A stretch of DNA of 25,562 bases from JAKSCF01 sp028279945 (GTDB taxonomy: Bacteria > Bacillota > Clostridia > Peptostreptococcales > JAAYPU01), in contig JANQMT010000033.1 in NCBI GenBank assembly GCA_028279945.1, positions 1-25,562 of the forward strand, written 5' to 3'. The translations under genes and the position numbers were made by a program. The notes under the pieces were generated by a model. That model made no database searches and was not told where the DNA came from. It was given only the letters and a program-made list of their open reading frames with translations. Below are positions 1-7,112 of this stretch, one piece after another (the first letter of the stretch is position 1; the number at the start of each line of letters is the position of its first letter).

Positions 1-3
1 CAC

Positions 4-50
4 AAAAGCTTGAATCTCACTATTTACAATGGGTTCCAAGCTTTTTTTGT
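4..50 (+). terminator. Rho-independent terminator of an upstream gene
   Basis: A 9-bp perfect stem, AAAAGCTTG at 4-12 and CAAGCTTTT at 37-45, is followed by further T residues. It probably ends a rightward gene lying outside the window. The hairpin is seen in the sequence; its function is inferred. Confidence 0.6.
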
Positions 51-119
51 TTCTCAACTGTCAAAGATGGGATTATATACCTTTTAACTGTATAAAATCA
101 ACCTTTTTTGTCTTTTTTC

Positions 120-479
120 TTACTCATCTTTTATCTCTGCCTGCTTTTTTTTTGGCAATGATTTAAAAACAATTTCATAAGAAATGTCGATGAGTTCTTT
201 TATCAATTCATCTTCCAGCTTTCCATCAAGGTAAACTGTATTCCAATTGTCCTTATTCATATGATAGCCCGGCTTTATGTCGCTGTATAAAGATCGAATC
301 TCATTGATCCTATCTTTTGGATATTTTAGGTTGATGCTTTCTCTACCCGGCTCATGCATATTAATAAGGCCAAACATTTTATCCCCAACTTTAAACACAG
401 GAACTGGGATTTTAAAAGGCACGTCCTCTTTTACACCTGATTTACTTAGAAAATATTCTCTGACTTGTTTAATATCCAT
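120..479 (-). CDS. MmcQ/YjbR family DNA-binding-like protein
   Basis: This 119-residue protein fits the small MmcQ/YjbR (CyaY-like fold) family in size. It carries the family's characteristic tail segment, with a GYHMNK turn followed by NWNTVYLDG at about residues 72-87, and ends in a lysine-rich tail. The family is described as DNA-binding, but its cellular role is poorly known. The start at 479 is chosen over the longer open frame to 569 because TAGGAGGAG lies 7 bases before this ATG, whereas the extension has no good ribosome site and an unlikely hydrophobic composition. It stands alone, transcribed away from the toxin-antitoxin pair. Confidence 0.8.
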   Translation of the reverse strand: MDIKQVREYFLSKSGVKEDVPFKIPVPVFKVGDKMFGLINMHEPGRESINLKYPKDRINEIRSLYSDIKPGYHMNKDNWNTVYLDGKLEDELIKELIDISYEIVFKSLPKKKQAEIKDE

Positions 480-656
480 TAAAACTCCTCCTACTAAGGT
501 AAAAAAATCTAGACAACGATAGCTACTGACTAGATGCAATTTTAAAATCGTAAAATATAAGCTGTACATTGCTTAATCTAATTGTTGCATTATTTTTTGT
601 AAATTTCAAGATAATCATAAGTAAGAGTGATTAATCCTGAAAATAAGTTTCTTAAT

Positions 657-685
657 TTGACAATACATTATAAATGTTATATAAA
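657..685 (+). promoter_or_regulatory. SigmaA promoter of the toxin-antitoxin pair with an internal dyad
   Basis: TTGACA (657-662), a 17-base spacer and TATAAA (680-685) form a near-consensus promoter reading toward the toxin gene. The spacer contains the dyad ACATT-ata-AATGT (665-677), a natural place for an antitoxin repressor to bind. A small hairpin, ACAACA/TGTTGT at 695-710, lies in the leader. The promoter is clear; the operator role is inferred. Confidence 0.65.
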
Positions 686-753
686 TAAAGTGTCACAACA
701 TATTTGTTGTTTTAATATATATAAATAGGCATGTTTTTCGAAAGTGAGGTAGA

Positions 754-1095
754 ATGCAAGTACACGCATATACCACAATGGGTGGTAAAAATGAAATATT
801 TATTTATTTAGATAGTTTAGAGACAAGAGAAAGAGCAGAAGGTTATGCAATTATATCAAATCTGGAAGAGCAAGGCTCAAAGTTTTTAGATACTTTAGAT
901 ACAAGGCAACTAAAAGGGAAAATTTGGGAAATAAAATTTTACCGACATAATAGGATAATGTACATATTAGTAGACCAAGATAATATTTTTTTACTACATG
1001 CTTGTAAAAAACAAAAAAATAAAGCTGAGAAAAAAAATATTGAAATAGCAATGAAAAGAGCAAAAGAAATACCTCCAACAGTTTCTGCAAAGTAA
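754..1095 (+). CDS. RelE/HigB-type toxin of a type II toxin-antitoxin system
   Basis: This 113-residue protein resembles the phage-derived Gp49-like/HigB branch of the RelE/ParE superfamily. Supporting features are the early segment with LDSLETRERAE, a central LKGKIWEIKFYRHNRIMYI strand-rich core (about residues 53-71), and a C-terminal FLLHACKKQKNKAEKKNIEIA helix carrying the basic residues typical of ribosome-dependent mRNA interferases. The ATG at 754 follows GAGG by 4 bases. The XRE antitoxin gene lies 74 bases downstream, so the order is toxin first, as in higBA loci. Cleavage of mRNA is known for the family and not shown here. Confidence 0.85.
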   Translation: MQVHAYTTMGGKNEIFIYLDSLETRERAEGYAIISNLEEQGSKFLDTLDTRQLKGKIWEIKFYRHNRIMYILVDQDNIFLLHACKKQKNKAEKKNIEIAMKRAKEIPPTVSAK

Positions 1096-1169
1096 GGAAT
1101 TAAAATTTACATTGGACATATAAATTAACTAAAGAAAGGTAATTAGTCCTTTGGAAAGGAGCTTATAAA

Positions 1170-1457
1170 ATGCCATTTGAGAGCATCGATATTAAGACGA
1201 CAATCTCTCGTGAATGTGAAAAAGATAGTGAATTTAAAGAAGCTTATAACGAGATGATGGTGGAATATAAATTAATAAGTAACGTGGTTAAAGCAAGAAA
1301 AGAAAAAGGGTTAACTCAAGAAGCATTAGCTAAATCAATTGGAGTTAAACAACAAGAAATTTCAAGATTTGAGAATAGAAAACACATGCCAACTTTATCA
1401 AACCTAATAAAAATATTGGATGGCCTTGATTTACAATTAAACATTATCCCCAAATAA
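1170..1457 (+). CDS. XRE-family antitoxin (HigA-like)
   Basis: This 95-residue protein has an N-terminal extension of about 35 residues and a helix-turn-helix of the Cro/C1 type at about residues 40-75: ARKEKGLTQEALAKSIGVKQ followed by QEISRFENRK. The C-terminal tail, LDGLDLQLNIIPK, is common in HigA-like antitoxins. GGAAAGGAG lies shortly before the ATG. It follows the RelE/HigB-type toxin in the same operon and would neutralise it and repress the shared promoter at 657-685. A strong terminator follows at 1503. Confidence 0.87.
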   Translation: MPFESIDIKTTISRECEKDSEFKEAYNEMMVEYKLISNVVKARKEKGLTQEALAKSIGVKQQEISRFENRKHMPTLSNLIKILDGLDLQLNIIPK

Positions 1458-1502
1458 TAAACTTTTATTTTTCCTAATATCAAATATGAAATTTTTAATA
1501 TT

Positions 1503-1541
1503 AAAAGCTTGTTGAATCAAATTAATTCAGCAAGCTTATTT
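1503..1541. terminator. Bidirectional terminator between antitoxin gene and leftward operon
   Basis: The arms AAGCTTGTTGAAT (1505-1517) and ATTCAGCAAGCTT (1525-1537) pair over 13 positions with one G-T. They are flanked by an A-run on the left (1503-1506) and ATTTTAT on the right, so the hairpin can serve the rightward antitoxin gene and the leftward operon ending at 1562. Confidence 0.75.
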
Positions 1542-1561
1542 TATCTGTAACTTTTTAAAAA

Positions 1562-2443
1562 TTATGACCATGGTTTAATTAACGAATAAAACTCTTCATC
1601 TTTAATAGCTAACAGTTTTCTTTGAGATGGATAGTAAACTGGAATCTGACTTTCTTTAATCAAAGGTGAGGAAACTTTTCCTTTCTTCCATAATAATTCA
1701 TGGAATTCTTTATTCCAATAAATATCATTCATAAATTCCTGTATAATAGAATCCGGCACATTTTTTTTAGCTGCGATGTAGGAAGGAATGGCAACTGCAC
1801 CTTCTTTTGGTATAACCATTTTTAGTCCATCAAGCCCTTCTCGTGCTGCAAAAATGGTAGGCACAATCCCTATAGGTACTTTTTTATCGATTACATTTTT
1901 AAAGGCTGCGGCTGGCATGGATTGGATAGACGCATTGTTTAGAAATTTGACTACAGCTTCTTTTCCATATAACGTCCATACTGCTTTTAATAAGGATCTT
2001 CCTGCAGAATTATGCATCCCTCCAAAGGTAAACTCCCTTTTATATGCATTTGTAGTCAACTCCTCAAGTGATTTGGGAATTTGGCTTATTATTTGTGTAT
2101 TAACAATCATCACCAAGGGAATCACGATAAAAGGCCAGTAATTAGGATGGTCATAAAGCGCATTGTTATTAATTTTAGATTCTATACTTTCTTGTTCCCA
2201 GGAGTAAAGCTCCTTTTTTCGCTTGAGGAGCACCCTCTGATCCTGAAAAATATCTGTATCAGAGGATAAAAGTATGGACCACTCATACCCTGAATTTTTC
2301 ACGCAATCTAATAAGTCTTTTTCCCTTCCCATCCCAAAATATTCATATGAAAAATTTGGATTATTTTGACTTGTGGTAATGGATTCCTCAAGCCTGCTCA
2401 GTAAACAGATATTATTCCAGCATACTTTATAACTGCCATTCAT
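1562..2443 (-). CDS. Substrate-binding-like (PBP type 2) protein without signal peptide
   Basis: This 293-residue protein has an extracellular solute-binding-like body. Segments such as PKSLEELTTNAYKREF and GIVPTIFAAREGLDGLKMVI, and the C-terminal FHELLWKKGKVSSPL, resemble iron/sulfate-type periplasmic binding proteins. It starts MNGSYKVCWNNIC with no leader or lipobox, so it should stay in the cytoplasm unless the start is wrong. An upstream in-frame start is not available as a leader because the frame overlaps the preceding ATPase gene by 17 bases, and GGAGGGG lies 9 bases before this ATG. It is the last gene of a three-gene operon with an ABC ATPase and a CobW-like GTPase under a Fur box. 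Function unknown; a cytoplasmic ligand sensor or a metal/cofactor carrier are possibilities. Confidence 0.7.
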   Translation of the reverse strand: MNGSYKVCWNNICLLSRLEESITTSQNNPNFSYEYFGMGREKDLLDCVKNSGYEWSILLSSDTDIFQDQRVLLKRKKELYSWEQESIESKINNNALYDHPNYWPFIVIPLVMIVNTQIISQIPKSLEELTTNAYKREFTFGGMHNSAGRSLLKAVWTLYGKEAVVKFLNNASIQSMPAAAFKNVIDKKVPIGIVPTIFAAREGLDGLKMVIPKEGAVAIPSYIAAKKNVPDSIIQEFMNDIYWNKEFHELLWKKGKVSSPLIKESQIPVYYPSQRKLLAIKDEEFYSLIKPWS

Positions 2444-3164
2444 TGTGTAATACCCCTCCGCTTCTTAAATTCTCTCTGGCTAAGTCCATTTGTTTGTCTA
2501 ATATAATTAAGTCTTCACTTAGCCGCTCTTCATGTACGGTTCGTGTTACAACCTTTTTAATGCCGCCGTTTTCTAAAACAATTCGATGATGTCCTAACAA
2601 AGCCAGTAATGGATCATGGGTTATGAGTAATATAAGCTTATTGGCCTGAATCAATATTTTCAGCACTTTCAAACGATCAATGCCGGCGTTTTCAATTTCA
2701 TCCAACAACACAATATCTGAATGTTGATTCATTGCTACATCCCCAATCATTAATGAGCGCGATTGACCGCCGCTTAACTTTGTAAGGTTATCTTCTGCTT
2801 TAATTTTTTCTCCACTCAATTGATTTGAAAGCTTTAAAACTTTCATTGCATAATCATTAATATCTCTAATCCCTAAACACCTTCCATGAACTTTTATAAA
2901 TTCCATTACAGACATGTCTACCATGTAATTCATTTTCTGAGAAAGGTGTGCAATCTTTGGAGCTCTGCCTCTTGCTACGATCTCTCGCTTTGTAACACCT
3001 TCTTTATTATTTAAGGTTTCGATGTCTTCAAATAGCTGTGTTTTTCCAGATCCTGTGGGCCCTACTATGGTGTAAACTTCACCGGGCTTTAGCACCAAGC
3101 GCTGAAATTTCTCTTTACAATCACTTTTGTCAAAGCCGGGATAGATTTCAATTTGTTTAAACAT
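2427..3164 (-). CDS. Stand-alone ABC-type ATPase
   Basis: This 245-residue ATP-binding cassette has Walker A GPTGSGKT (35-42), Q-loop Q76 in LSQKM, signature LSGGQ (130-134), Walker B VLLDEI (152-157) and H-loop H183 in ITHD. The N-terminus and C-terminal 50 residues do not look like ordinary importer ATPases, and no permease gene sits in this operon. GAGGAGG lies 6 bases before the ATG at 3164; the longer frame to 3233 would overlap the GTPase gene. It is encoded between a CobW/HypB-like GTPase and a leaderless substrate-binding-like protein. It may energise a non-transport process, or serve a permease encoded elsewhere. Confidence 0.8.
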   Translation of the reverse strand: MFKQIEIYPGFDKSDCKEKFQRLVLKPGEVYTIVGPTGSGKTQLFEDIETLNNKEGVTKREIVARGRAPKIAHLSQKMNYMVDMSVMEFIKVHGRCLGIRDINDYAMKVLKLSNQLSGEKIKAEDNLTKLSGGQSRSLMIGDVAMNQHSDIVLLDEIENAGIDRLKVLKILIQANKLILLITHDPLLALLGHHRIVLENGGIKKVVTRTVHEERLSEDLIILDKQMDLARENLRSGGVLHNEWQL

Positions 3165-3858
3165 ATACGTCCTCCTCAAAATTAATGGTATTGACGATGC
3201 CGTGATGAAATTGTTCTGCGATTCTACGTTCACCTACACAGTAAGAGCAGGTCGCACTGGGCATGGTGTATTTTAACAATCCATTTTCTAACGCCTCTGC
3301 AGAAGGTCCCTGCAATATCAGTTTGGATAAGGTCTGAGCACCTCGGCCTGTCAGTCCATTGACTTCTACCAACTCAGCACTGTTATTTATTTTTATTAAA
3401 TTGTGCTGAAACACTTCTCTTTCTGCTTGAGAAATCAGATCCCCTTTGCTGAGCATAATGATATCGGCTGTTTTAACAATAGGTCCGTATTTGAATGGCG
3501 CTTTAATACTGGCTGTATAATCTATTGAACAGATATTTAAGGATAAGTCTATAAAAGGTGCACACCTATTACAGAGCCCTGCTGTCTCAATGATAAGCAG
3601 GTCTGCTTTTTTGGATTGGGCCCAGTTAAACATAGCAATCATATTGGTAGCCAGATAATGATCTGGGCATAAATCTTCTGATAGCCCTACTGCAAATGGG
3701 AGTTTTAATGCTTTATATACTTCATCTTGAGACGCATCTAAACAATCAATCTTTACAACTGCCGGTTTGATGCCTGCAAACATTAAGTGTTTCAACGTAT
3801 GCACAAGAATAGACGTTTTTCCTGTTGAGGGACCGCCGCCCATAATGGTTACTTTCAT
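3157..3858 (-). CDS. CobW/HypB-like P-loop GTPase, Cys-rich (putative metallochaperone)
   Basis: This 233-residue SIMIBI-class P-loop protein has Walker A GGPSTGKT (8-15), a Walker B-like LLIIETAG (88-94) and a SKGD nucleotide-base motif (137-140). It has C39, C64, a CNRC pair (C96, C99), C110 and a C-terminal CSYC pair (C204, C207), a layout suggesting bound metal. Relatives (CobW, HypB, UreG) load Ni, Co or Zn into enzymes. The start at 3858 has AAGGAG 6 bases upstream; the longer frame runs into the control region. It heads a Fur-controlled operon with an ABC ATPase and a substrate-binding-like protein, and overlaps the ATPase gene by 8 bases. The metal and client are unknown. Confidence 0.78.
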   Translation of the reverse strand: MKVTIMGGGPSTGKTSILVHTLKHLMFAGIKPAVVKIDCLDASQDEVYKALKLPFAVGLSEDLCPDHYLATNMIAMFNWAQSKKADLLIIETAGLCNRCAPFIDLSLNICSIDYTASIKAPFKYGPIVKTADIIMLSKGDLISQAEREVFQHNLIKINNSAELVEVNGLTGRGAQTLSKLILQGPSAEALENGLLKYTMPSATCSYCVGERRIAEQFHHGIVNTINFEEDVYV

Positions 3859-3876
3859 TTTAATTCTCCTTATATT

Positions 3877-3895
3877 GATTACGATTATCATTATC
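3877..3895. promoter_or_regulatory. Fur box between the divergent operons
   Basis: GATTACGATTATCATTATC matches the classic 19-bp Fur consensus (in its GATAATGATTATCATTATC form) at 17 of 19 positions. It lies 19 bases before the GTPase start and directly abuts the -35 element of the rightward promoter, so one bound Fur dimer pair could repress both operons. Site seen in the sequence; a related family member (Zur, PerR) cannot be excluded. Confidence 0.75.
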
Positions 3896-3896
3896 A

Positions 3897-3925
3897 TTGA
3901 CATCGTAGATTTAGTATAATATAAT
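3897..3925 (+). promoter_or_regulatory. SigmaA promoter of the Crp-like/ABC importer operon
   Basis: TTGACA (3897-3902), a 17-base spacer and TATAAT (3920-3925) are a perfect consensus promoter for the rightward operon. The Fur box ends 1 base before the -35 element. Confidence 0.75.
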
Positions 3926-3939
3926 TTTTTTAACTAATC

Positions 3940-3955
3940 TGTCCTAAATAAGACA
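3940..3955. promoter_or_regulatory. Dyad in the leader of the Crp-like gene (possible autoregulatory site)
   Basis: TGTC-ctaaataa-GACA is a 16-bp dyad lying between the promoter and the start codon of the Crp/Fnr-family gene. Its spacing is that of a Crp/Fnr-type operator. It is downstream of the -10 element, so binding there would repress. Confidence 0.4.
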
Positions 3956-3971
3956 AAAGGAGTATTTTTTT

Positions 3972-4622
3972 ATGATTCAAGCATTAAAAAAATCTTTCCT
4001 CTTTAAAGATGTTGCTGCTTCTAAAATACTTGATATGTTAGAATCCATTTCTTATGATATTGTTTCGTATGAAAAAGGAGATGTGGCTTATAGTGAAACC
4101 TTTTTTAAGAAAAAAATTGCAATCATATTAGATGGAAATGCAAAGGTTGAAAAAAACCATCACTTAGGACAGCGTGTTTTTCTAAACGACTTACATACAG
4201 GGGATGTTTTCGGTATTCTGGCAGTATTCAGCAATGACGAGCTTTATCCTACTCGAATTATTTTTAATAAAGCTTCAAGAGTTTTATTTTTAAATGAAGA
4301 TATTTTTTTATTTCTTCTAAAAAAAGACGATCAACTTTTAAAAAACTATCTTTATTTGGTCAACCACCATGTTCAATTCTTATTAAATAAAATTGAATTG
4401 TTTACAACCGAATCAGTAGAAATGAAGCTTTTGAGTTTTTTAAAAAAAGAATCTGAAGCACAAAAGGCCACTTCTTTTATGCTTAAAATGTCTAAAACAG
4501 AACTAGCAGATTTTTTAGGAATTAGCAGGTCTTCACTTTACAGAATAATGGATCAACTGCGCCAAAAAGGTCTGATTTCCTATTACGGCAAAAAAATATG
4601 TTTATTGAAAGGAGATTCGTAA
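3972..4622 (+). CDS. Crp/Fnr-family transcriptional regulator
   Basis: This 216-residue protein has an N-terminal cyclic-nucleotide-binding-type beta barrel (about residues 5-130, with GDVAYSE and LHTGDVFGILA segments) and a C-terminal winged helix (about 145-212, with KTELADFLGISRSSLYRIMD). The barrel lacks the arginine and glutamate signature expected of a cAMP site, and there is no cluster of four cysteines as in Fnr, so the effector is unknown. AAAGGAG precedes the ATG. Its stop codon overlaps the start of the lipoprotein gene by one base, so it is cotranscribed with, and probably controls, the NitT/TauT-type importer that follows. Confidence 0.85.
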   Translation: MIQALKKSFLFKDVAASKILDMLESISYDIVSYEKGDVAYSETFFKKKIAIILDGNAKVEKNHHLGQRVFLNDLHTGDVFGILAVFSNDELYPTRIIFNKASRVLFLNEDIFLFLLKKDDQLLKNYLYLVNHHVQFLLNKIELFTTESVEMKLLSFLKKESEAQKATSFMLKMSKTELADFLGISRSSLYRIMDQLRQKGLISYYGKKICLLKGDS

Positions 4623-5626
4623 TGAAAAAAAATAAACGAATATTGGTATTGATTTTATCATTGGCTTTAATTCTTGCAGGATGCGGTGCACCTGCAGAAG
4701 AATCAAATGATGCACCCGATGAACAGGCTTCTAAAGTTACCATTCAAATTGGAACGTTAAAAGGTCCCACCGGTATGGGCATGAGTTATTTAATGGAAAT
4801 GGACACTCTGGAACAAACAAAAAATGATTATGACTTTCAAGTTGTAGGGGCTCCTGATCAGTTAATCGGAAAAGTAGCCCAAGGAGAAATAGATATTGCT
4901 GCTGTCCCTTCAAACTTAGCTGCTATTTTAAATGCCAAGACTGAAGGTAAGATTCAATTGCTGGGTATCAACACACTGGGTGTTTTATCTATTGTTGAAA
5001 ACGGCAACACCATTCATTCTTTAGAAGATCTTGCAGGGAAAACCCTCGCTTCATCGGGAAAAGGTGCCGCTCCAGAATATATCTTAAATTACTTATTGAA
5101 CGCAAATGGTTTAGAAGCAGGCAAAGATGTTGTGGTGGATTATGCACTGGAGCATGGTGAGCTTGCCGCTTCTGCTGCTGCAGGTGACACAACCATTGCA
5201 TTACTCCCTCAACCATTTGTTACGACAGTCATACAAAAAAACAGTGATATTCGAATTGCTTTGGACATAACAGAAGAATGGAATTCGGTATTGGGTGATG
5301 ACAAGCCATTGCCAATGGGGTCCATTATTGTCAGAAAGGATTTTGCCGGCGAACATCCTGAAGCCATAGAAAATTTTATGAATGAATACAAAATATCAGT
5401 TGATTATGTCAATAGCAATGTTAATGAAGCCGGAGAGCTTATTGCTAAATATGAGATTCTGCCTAATGCAGTTGTCGCTTCTAAAGCAATCCCCAACTGC
5501 CATATCACATTGATTCCTGCTCAGGATGCAAAGGAAGCTGTATTGGATTTTTATAATATACTGTTTGAGTTTAATCCAAAATCAGTAGGAGGAAAGATTC
5601 CTGAAAATGATTTCTTCTATCAATAA
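4622..5626 (+). CDS. ABC transporter substrate-binding lipoprotein, NitT/TauT type
   Basis: This 334-residue protein has a lipoprotein signal peptide: a KKNKR start, a hydrophobic core, and lipobox LAGC with C21. The mature part resembles the NitT/TauT (SsuA/ThiY-like) solute-binding family, with GTLKGPTGMGMSYLM, the DIAAVPSNLAAIL ligand-lobe segment and LLPQPFVTTVIQK. ATG 4622 is chosen because AAGGAG lies 7 bases upstream and the lipobox then falls at the normal distance; an upstream in-frame start at 4598 is inside the regulator gene. Ligand unknown: the family takes up nitrate, sulfonates, thiamine or riboflavin precursors. The Fur box suggests a metal- or iron-related ligand, which is inference. 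Confidence 0.87.
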   Translation: MKKNKRILVLILSLALILAGCGAPAEESNDAPDEQASKVTIQIGTLKGPTGMGMSYLMEMDTLEQTKNDYDFQVVGAPDQLIGKVAQGEIDIAAVPSNLAAILNAKTEGKIQLLGINTLGVLSIVENGNTIHSLEDLAGKTLASSGKGAAPEYILNYLLNANGLEAGKDVVVDYALEHGELAASAAAGDTTIALLPQPFVTTVIQKNSDIRIALDITEEWNSVLGDDKPLPMGSIIVRKDFAGEHPEAIENFMNEYKISVDYVNSNVNEAGELIAKYEILPNAVVASKAIPNCHITLIPAQDAKEAVLDFYNILFEFNPKSVGGKIPENDFFYQ

Positions 5627-6380
5627 GGCTCATAGACGTTGGTATAAATGGATCATCATTTTCACCTTTTGGTTTTTGATTTGGGGGCTGCTATCTTTGA
5701 GAACCAATGACTTTTATTTGCCTTCTCCTTTGGAAACTCTTATTACTCTATTAGAATTATTGGTTCAAAAACCAACTTATTTTGTTATTTTAAGCAGTAT
5801 TTTCAGAGTTTTATCTGCTTTTATCATAGCTCTTATATTGGGGATAACTTTAGGTATTATCGCCGGATTAAACAGTCATTTTTTTGATTTGTTGCAGCCG
5901 GTTTTAGTTGCCGTCAAGTCAACGCCTGTTGTTTCTTTTATTATTATCACCATGGTTTATCTTCCCTCCCAGGCTGTACCTGTATTTTGTGGTATTTTAC
6001 TTGGCCTTCCCATTATTTATTACAACATTATTGAAGGGATACACAATGTAGATCCACTCCTCATTAATATGGCGACGCTGTATCAGGTTAAAAAGAGTAA
6101 AATCATTAAAAAAATTTATTTTCCCAGCATTGTTCCTTATATGGGAGCCGGCATTATTACCGGCATAGGTGTTACGTGGAAGGGCACCATAGCTGCTGAA
6201 GTCATTAGTGCAGTTCGACATTCTATTGGACAAAATATATACAACGCAAAAGTTTGCTTAGAGATGCGCGAAGTTTTTGCTTGGACCATTTTAATCATTA
6301 TTTGGAGCTTACTGTTTGAAAATATTTCAAAAAAGCTTATCGCTCTCTTGCAGCAACATAGAAACTTAAAGGTGATATGA
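5607..6380 (+). CDS. ABC transporter permease, NitT/TauT type
   Basis: This 257-residue integral membrane protein has about six hydrophobic segments. Its EAA-type coupling loop at about residues 150-185 (EGIHNVDPLLINMATLYQ then KKIYFPSIVPY) docks on the ATPase. It belongs to the BPD-type inner-membrane family with SsuC/TauC. The start overlaps the end of the lipoprotein gene by 20 bases, with GTAGGAGG about 12 bases before the ATG. It forms the channel of the importer encoded by its neighbours. Confidence 0.88.
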   Translation: MISSINKAHRRWYKWIIIFTFWFLIWGLLSLRTNDFYLPSPLETLITLLELLVQKPTYFVILSSIFRVLSAFIIALILGITLGIIAGLNSHFFDLLQPVLVAVKSTPVVSFIIITMVYLPSQAVPVFCGILLGLPIIYYNIIEGIHNVDPLLINMATLYQVKKSKIIKKIYFPSIVPYMGAGIITGIGVTWKGTIAAEVISAVRHSIGQNIYNAKVCLEMREVFAWTILIIIWSLLFENISKKLIALLQQHRNLKVI

Positions 6381-7006
6381 TGTATCGGTTAGAAAAAATC
6401 TGTAAACAATACGGTGATCTGGAAATACTCAATAATTTTAATATCAACTTTGAAGAGAATAAGGTGTCTTGTTTGTTCGGACCCTCCGGATGTGGTAAAA
6501 CAACTATTCTAAAAATATTATCTGGTCTGGAACAAGATTACACCGGTAAAGTGACCATACCCAGCTTCATTGGTATTTCCTTTATCTTTCAGGAGACTAG
6601 GCTGATTCCTTGGCTTACGGTATATGATAATCTAGCGTTTATATTAGAAAATACGATTCTTAGTCAAGGGTTAGATGAGCATATTTGTCACTATCTTAAG
6701 TTGGTAGATCTTTTTAAATTTAAAGACGCTTATCCAGGTGAACTGAGCGGCGGTATGAAACAAAGGGTAGCTATCGCCAGGGCCTTTGCATTTCCGCACA
6801 AGCTATTGTTGTTGGATGAGCCCTTTCAGGGGCTGGATGCTGTTCTAAAAGACAGCTTAACGGACTTGCTTAAAAGCCTTATAAAAATGAACCCTAAAAC
6901 AGTGGTACTGGTTACTCATGATATAAAGGAAGCTAAAATGCTTTCAGATACTATTTATTATCTAGATGGCCGACCATTGCAAATTACTAAAACTGAATTA
7001 AATTAA
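6377..7006 (+). CDS. ABC transporter ATP-binding protein, NitT/TauT type
   Basis: This 209-residue ATPase has Walker A GPSGCGKT (35-42), Q-loop Q72 in FQETRLIPW, signature LSGGM (123-127), Walker B LLLLDEP (143-149) and H181 in VTHD. The QETRLIPWLTVYDN stretch is typical of the SsuB/TauB group. It is shorter than many relatives (about 240-260) and ends soon after the H-loop. Two adjacent ATG codons (6377, 6380) are possible; the first overlaps the permease stop. It powers the importer formed with the two preceding gene products. Confidence 0.88.
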   Translation: MMYRLEKICKQYGDLEILNNFNINFEENKVSCLFGPSGCGKTTILKILSGLEQDYTGKVTIPSFIGISFIFQETRLIPWLTVYDNLAFILENTILSQGLDEHICHYLKLVDLFKFKDAYPGELSGGMKQRVAIARAFAFPHKLLLLDEPFQGLDAVLKDSLTDLLKSLIKMNPKTVVLVTHDIKEAKMLSDTIYYLDGRPLQITKTELN

Positions 7007-7009
7007 TTT

Positions 7010-7042
7010 AAAGGACTGAGCAGTTTTTTTGCACAGTCCTTT
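7010..7042. terminator. Possible weak terminator hairpin
   Basis: AAAGGACTG (7010-7018) and CAGTCCTTT (7034-7042) form a 9-bp stem. The T-run lies inside the loop rather than after the stem, so termination efficiency is doubtful. It lies between the convergent ABC and aldolase genes. Confidence 0.35.
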
Positions 7043-7112
7043 ATCAAATCCGGATTATTACCGATAATAAATACTCTTCACCCTTAATAAGATTGGCTTA
7101 GGATATTTAAGA

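Noticed and set aside
277..522. 81-residue plus-strand ORF
   Set aside because: Antisense to the MmcQ/YjbR gene; no ribosome site or recognised motif.
120..569. Longer N-terminus for the MmcQ/YjbR protein
   Set aside because: The extension reads through the strong AGGAGG site of the internal ATG at 479 and does not match the family's usual start.
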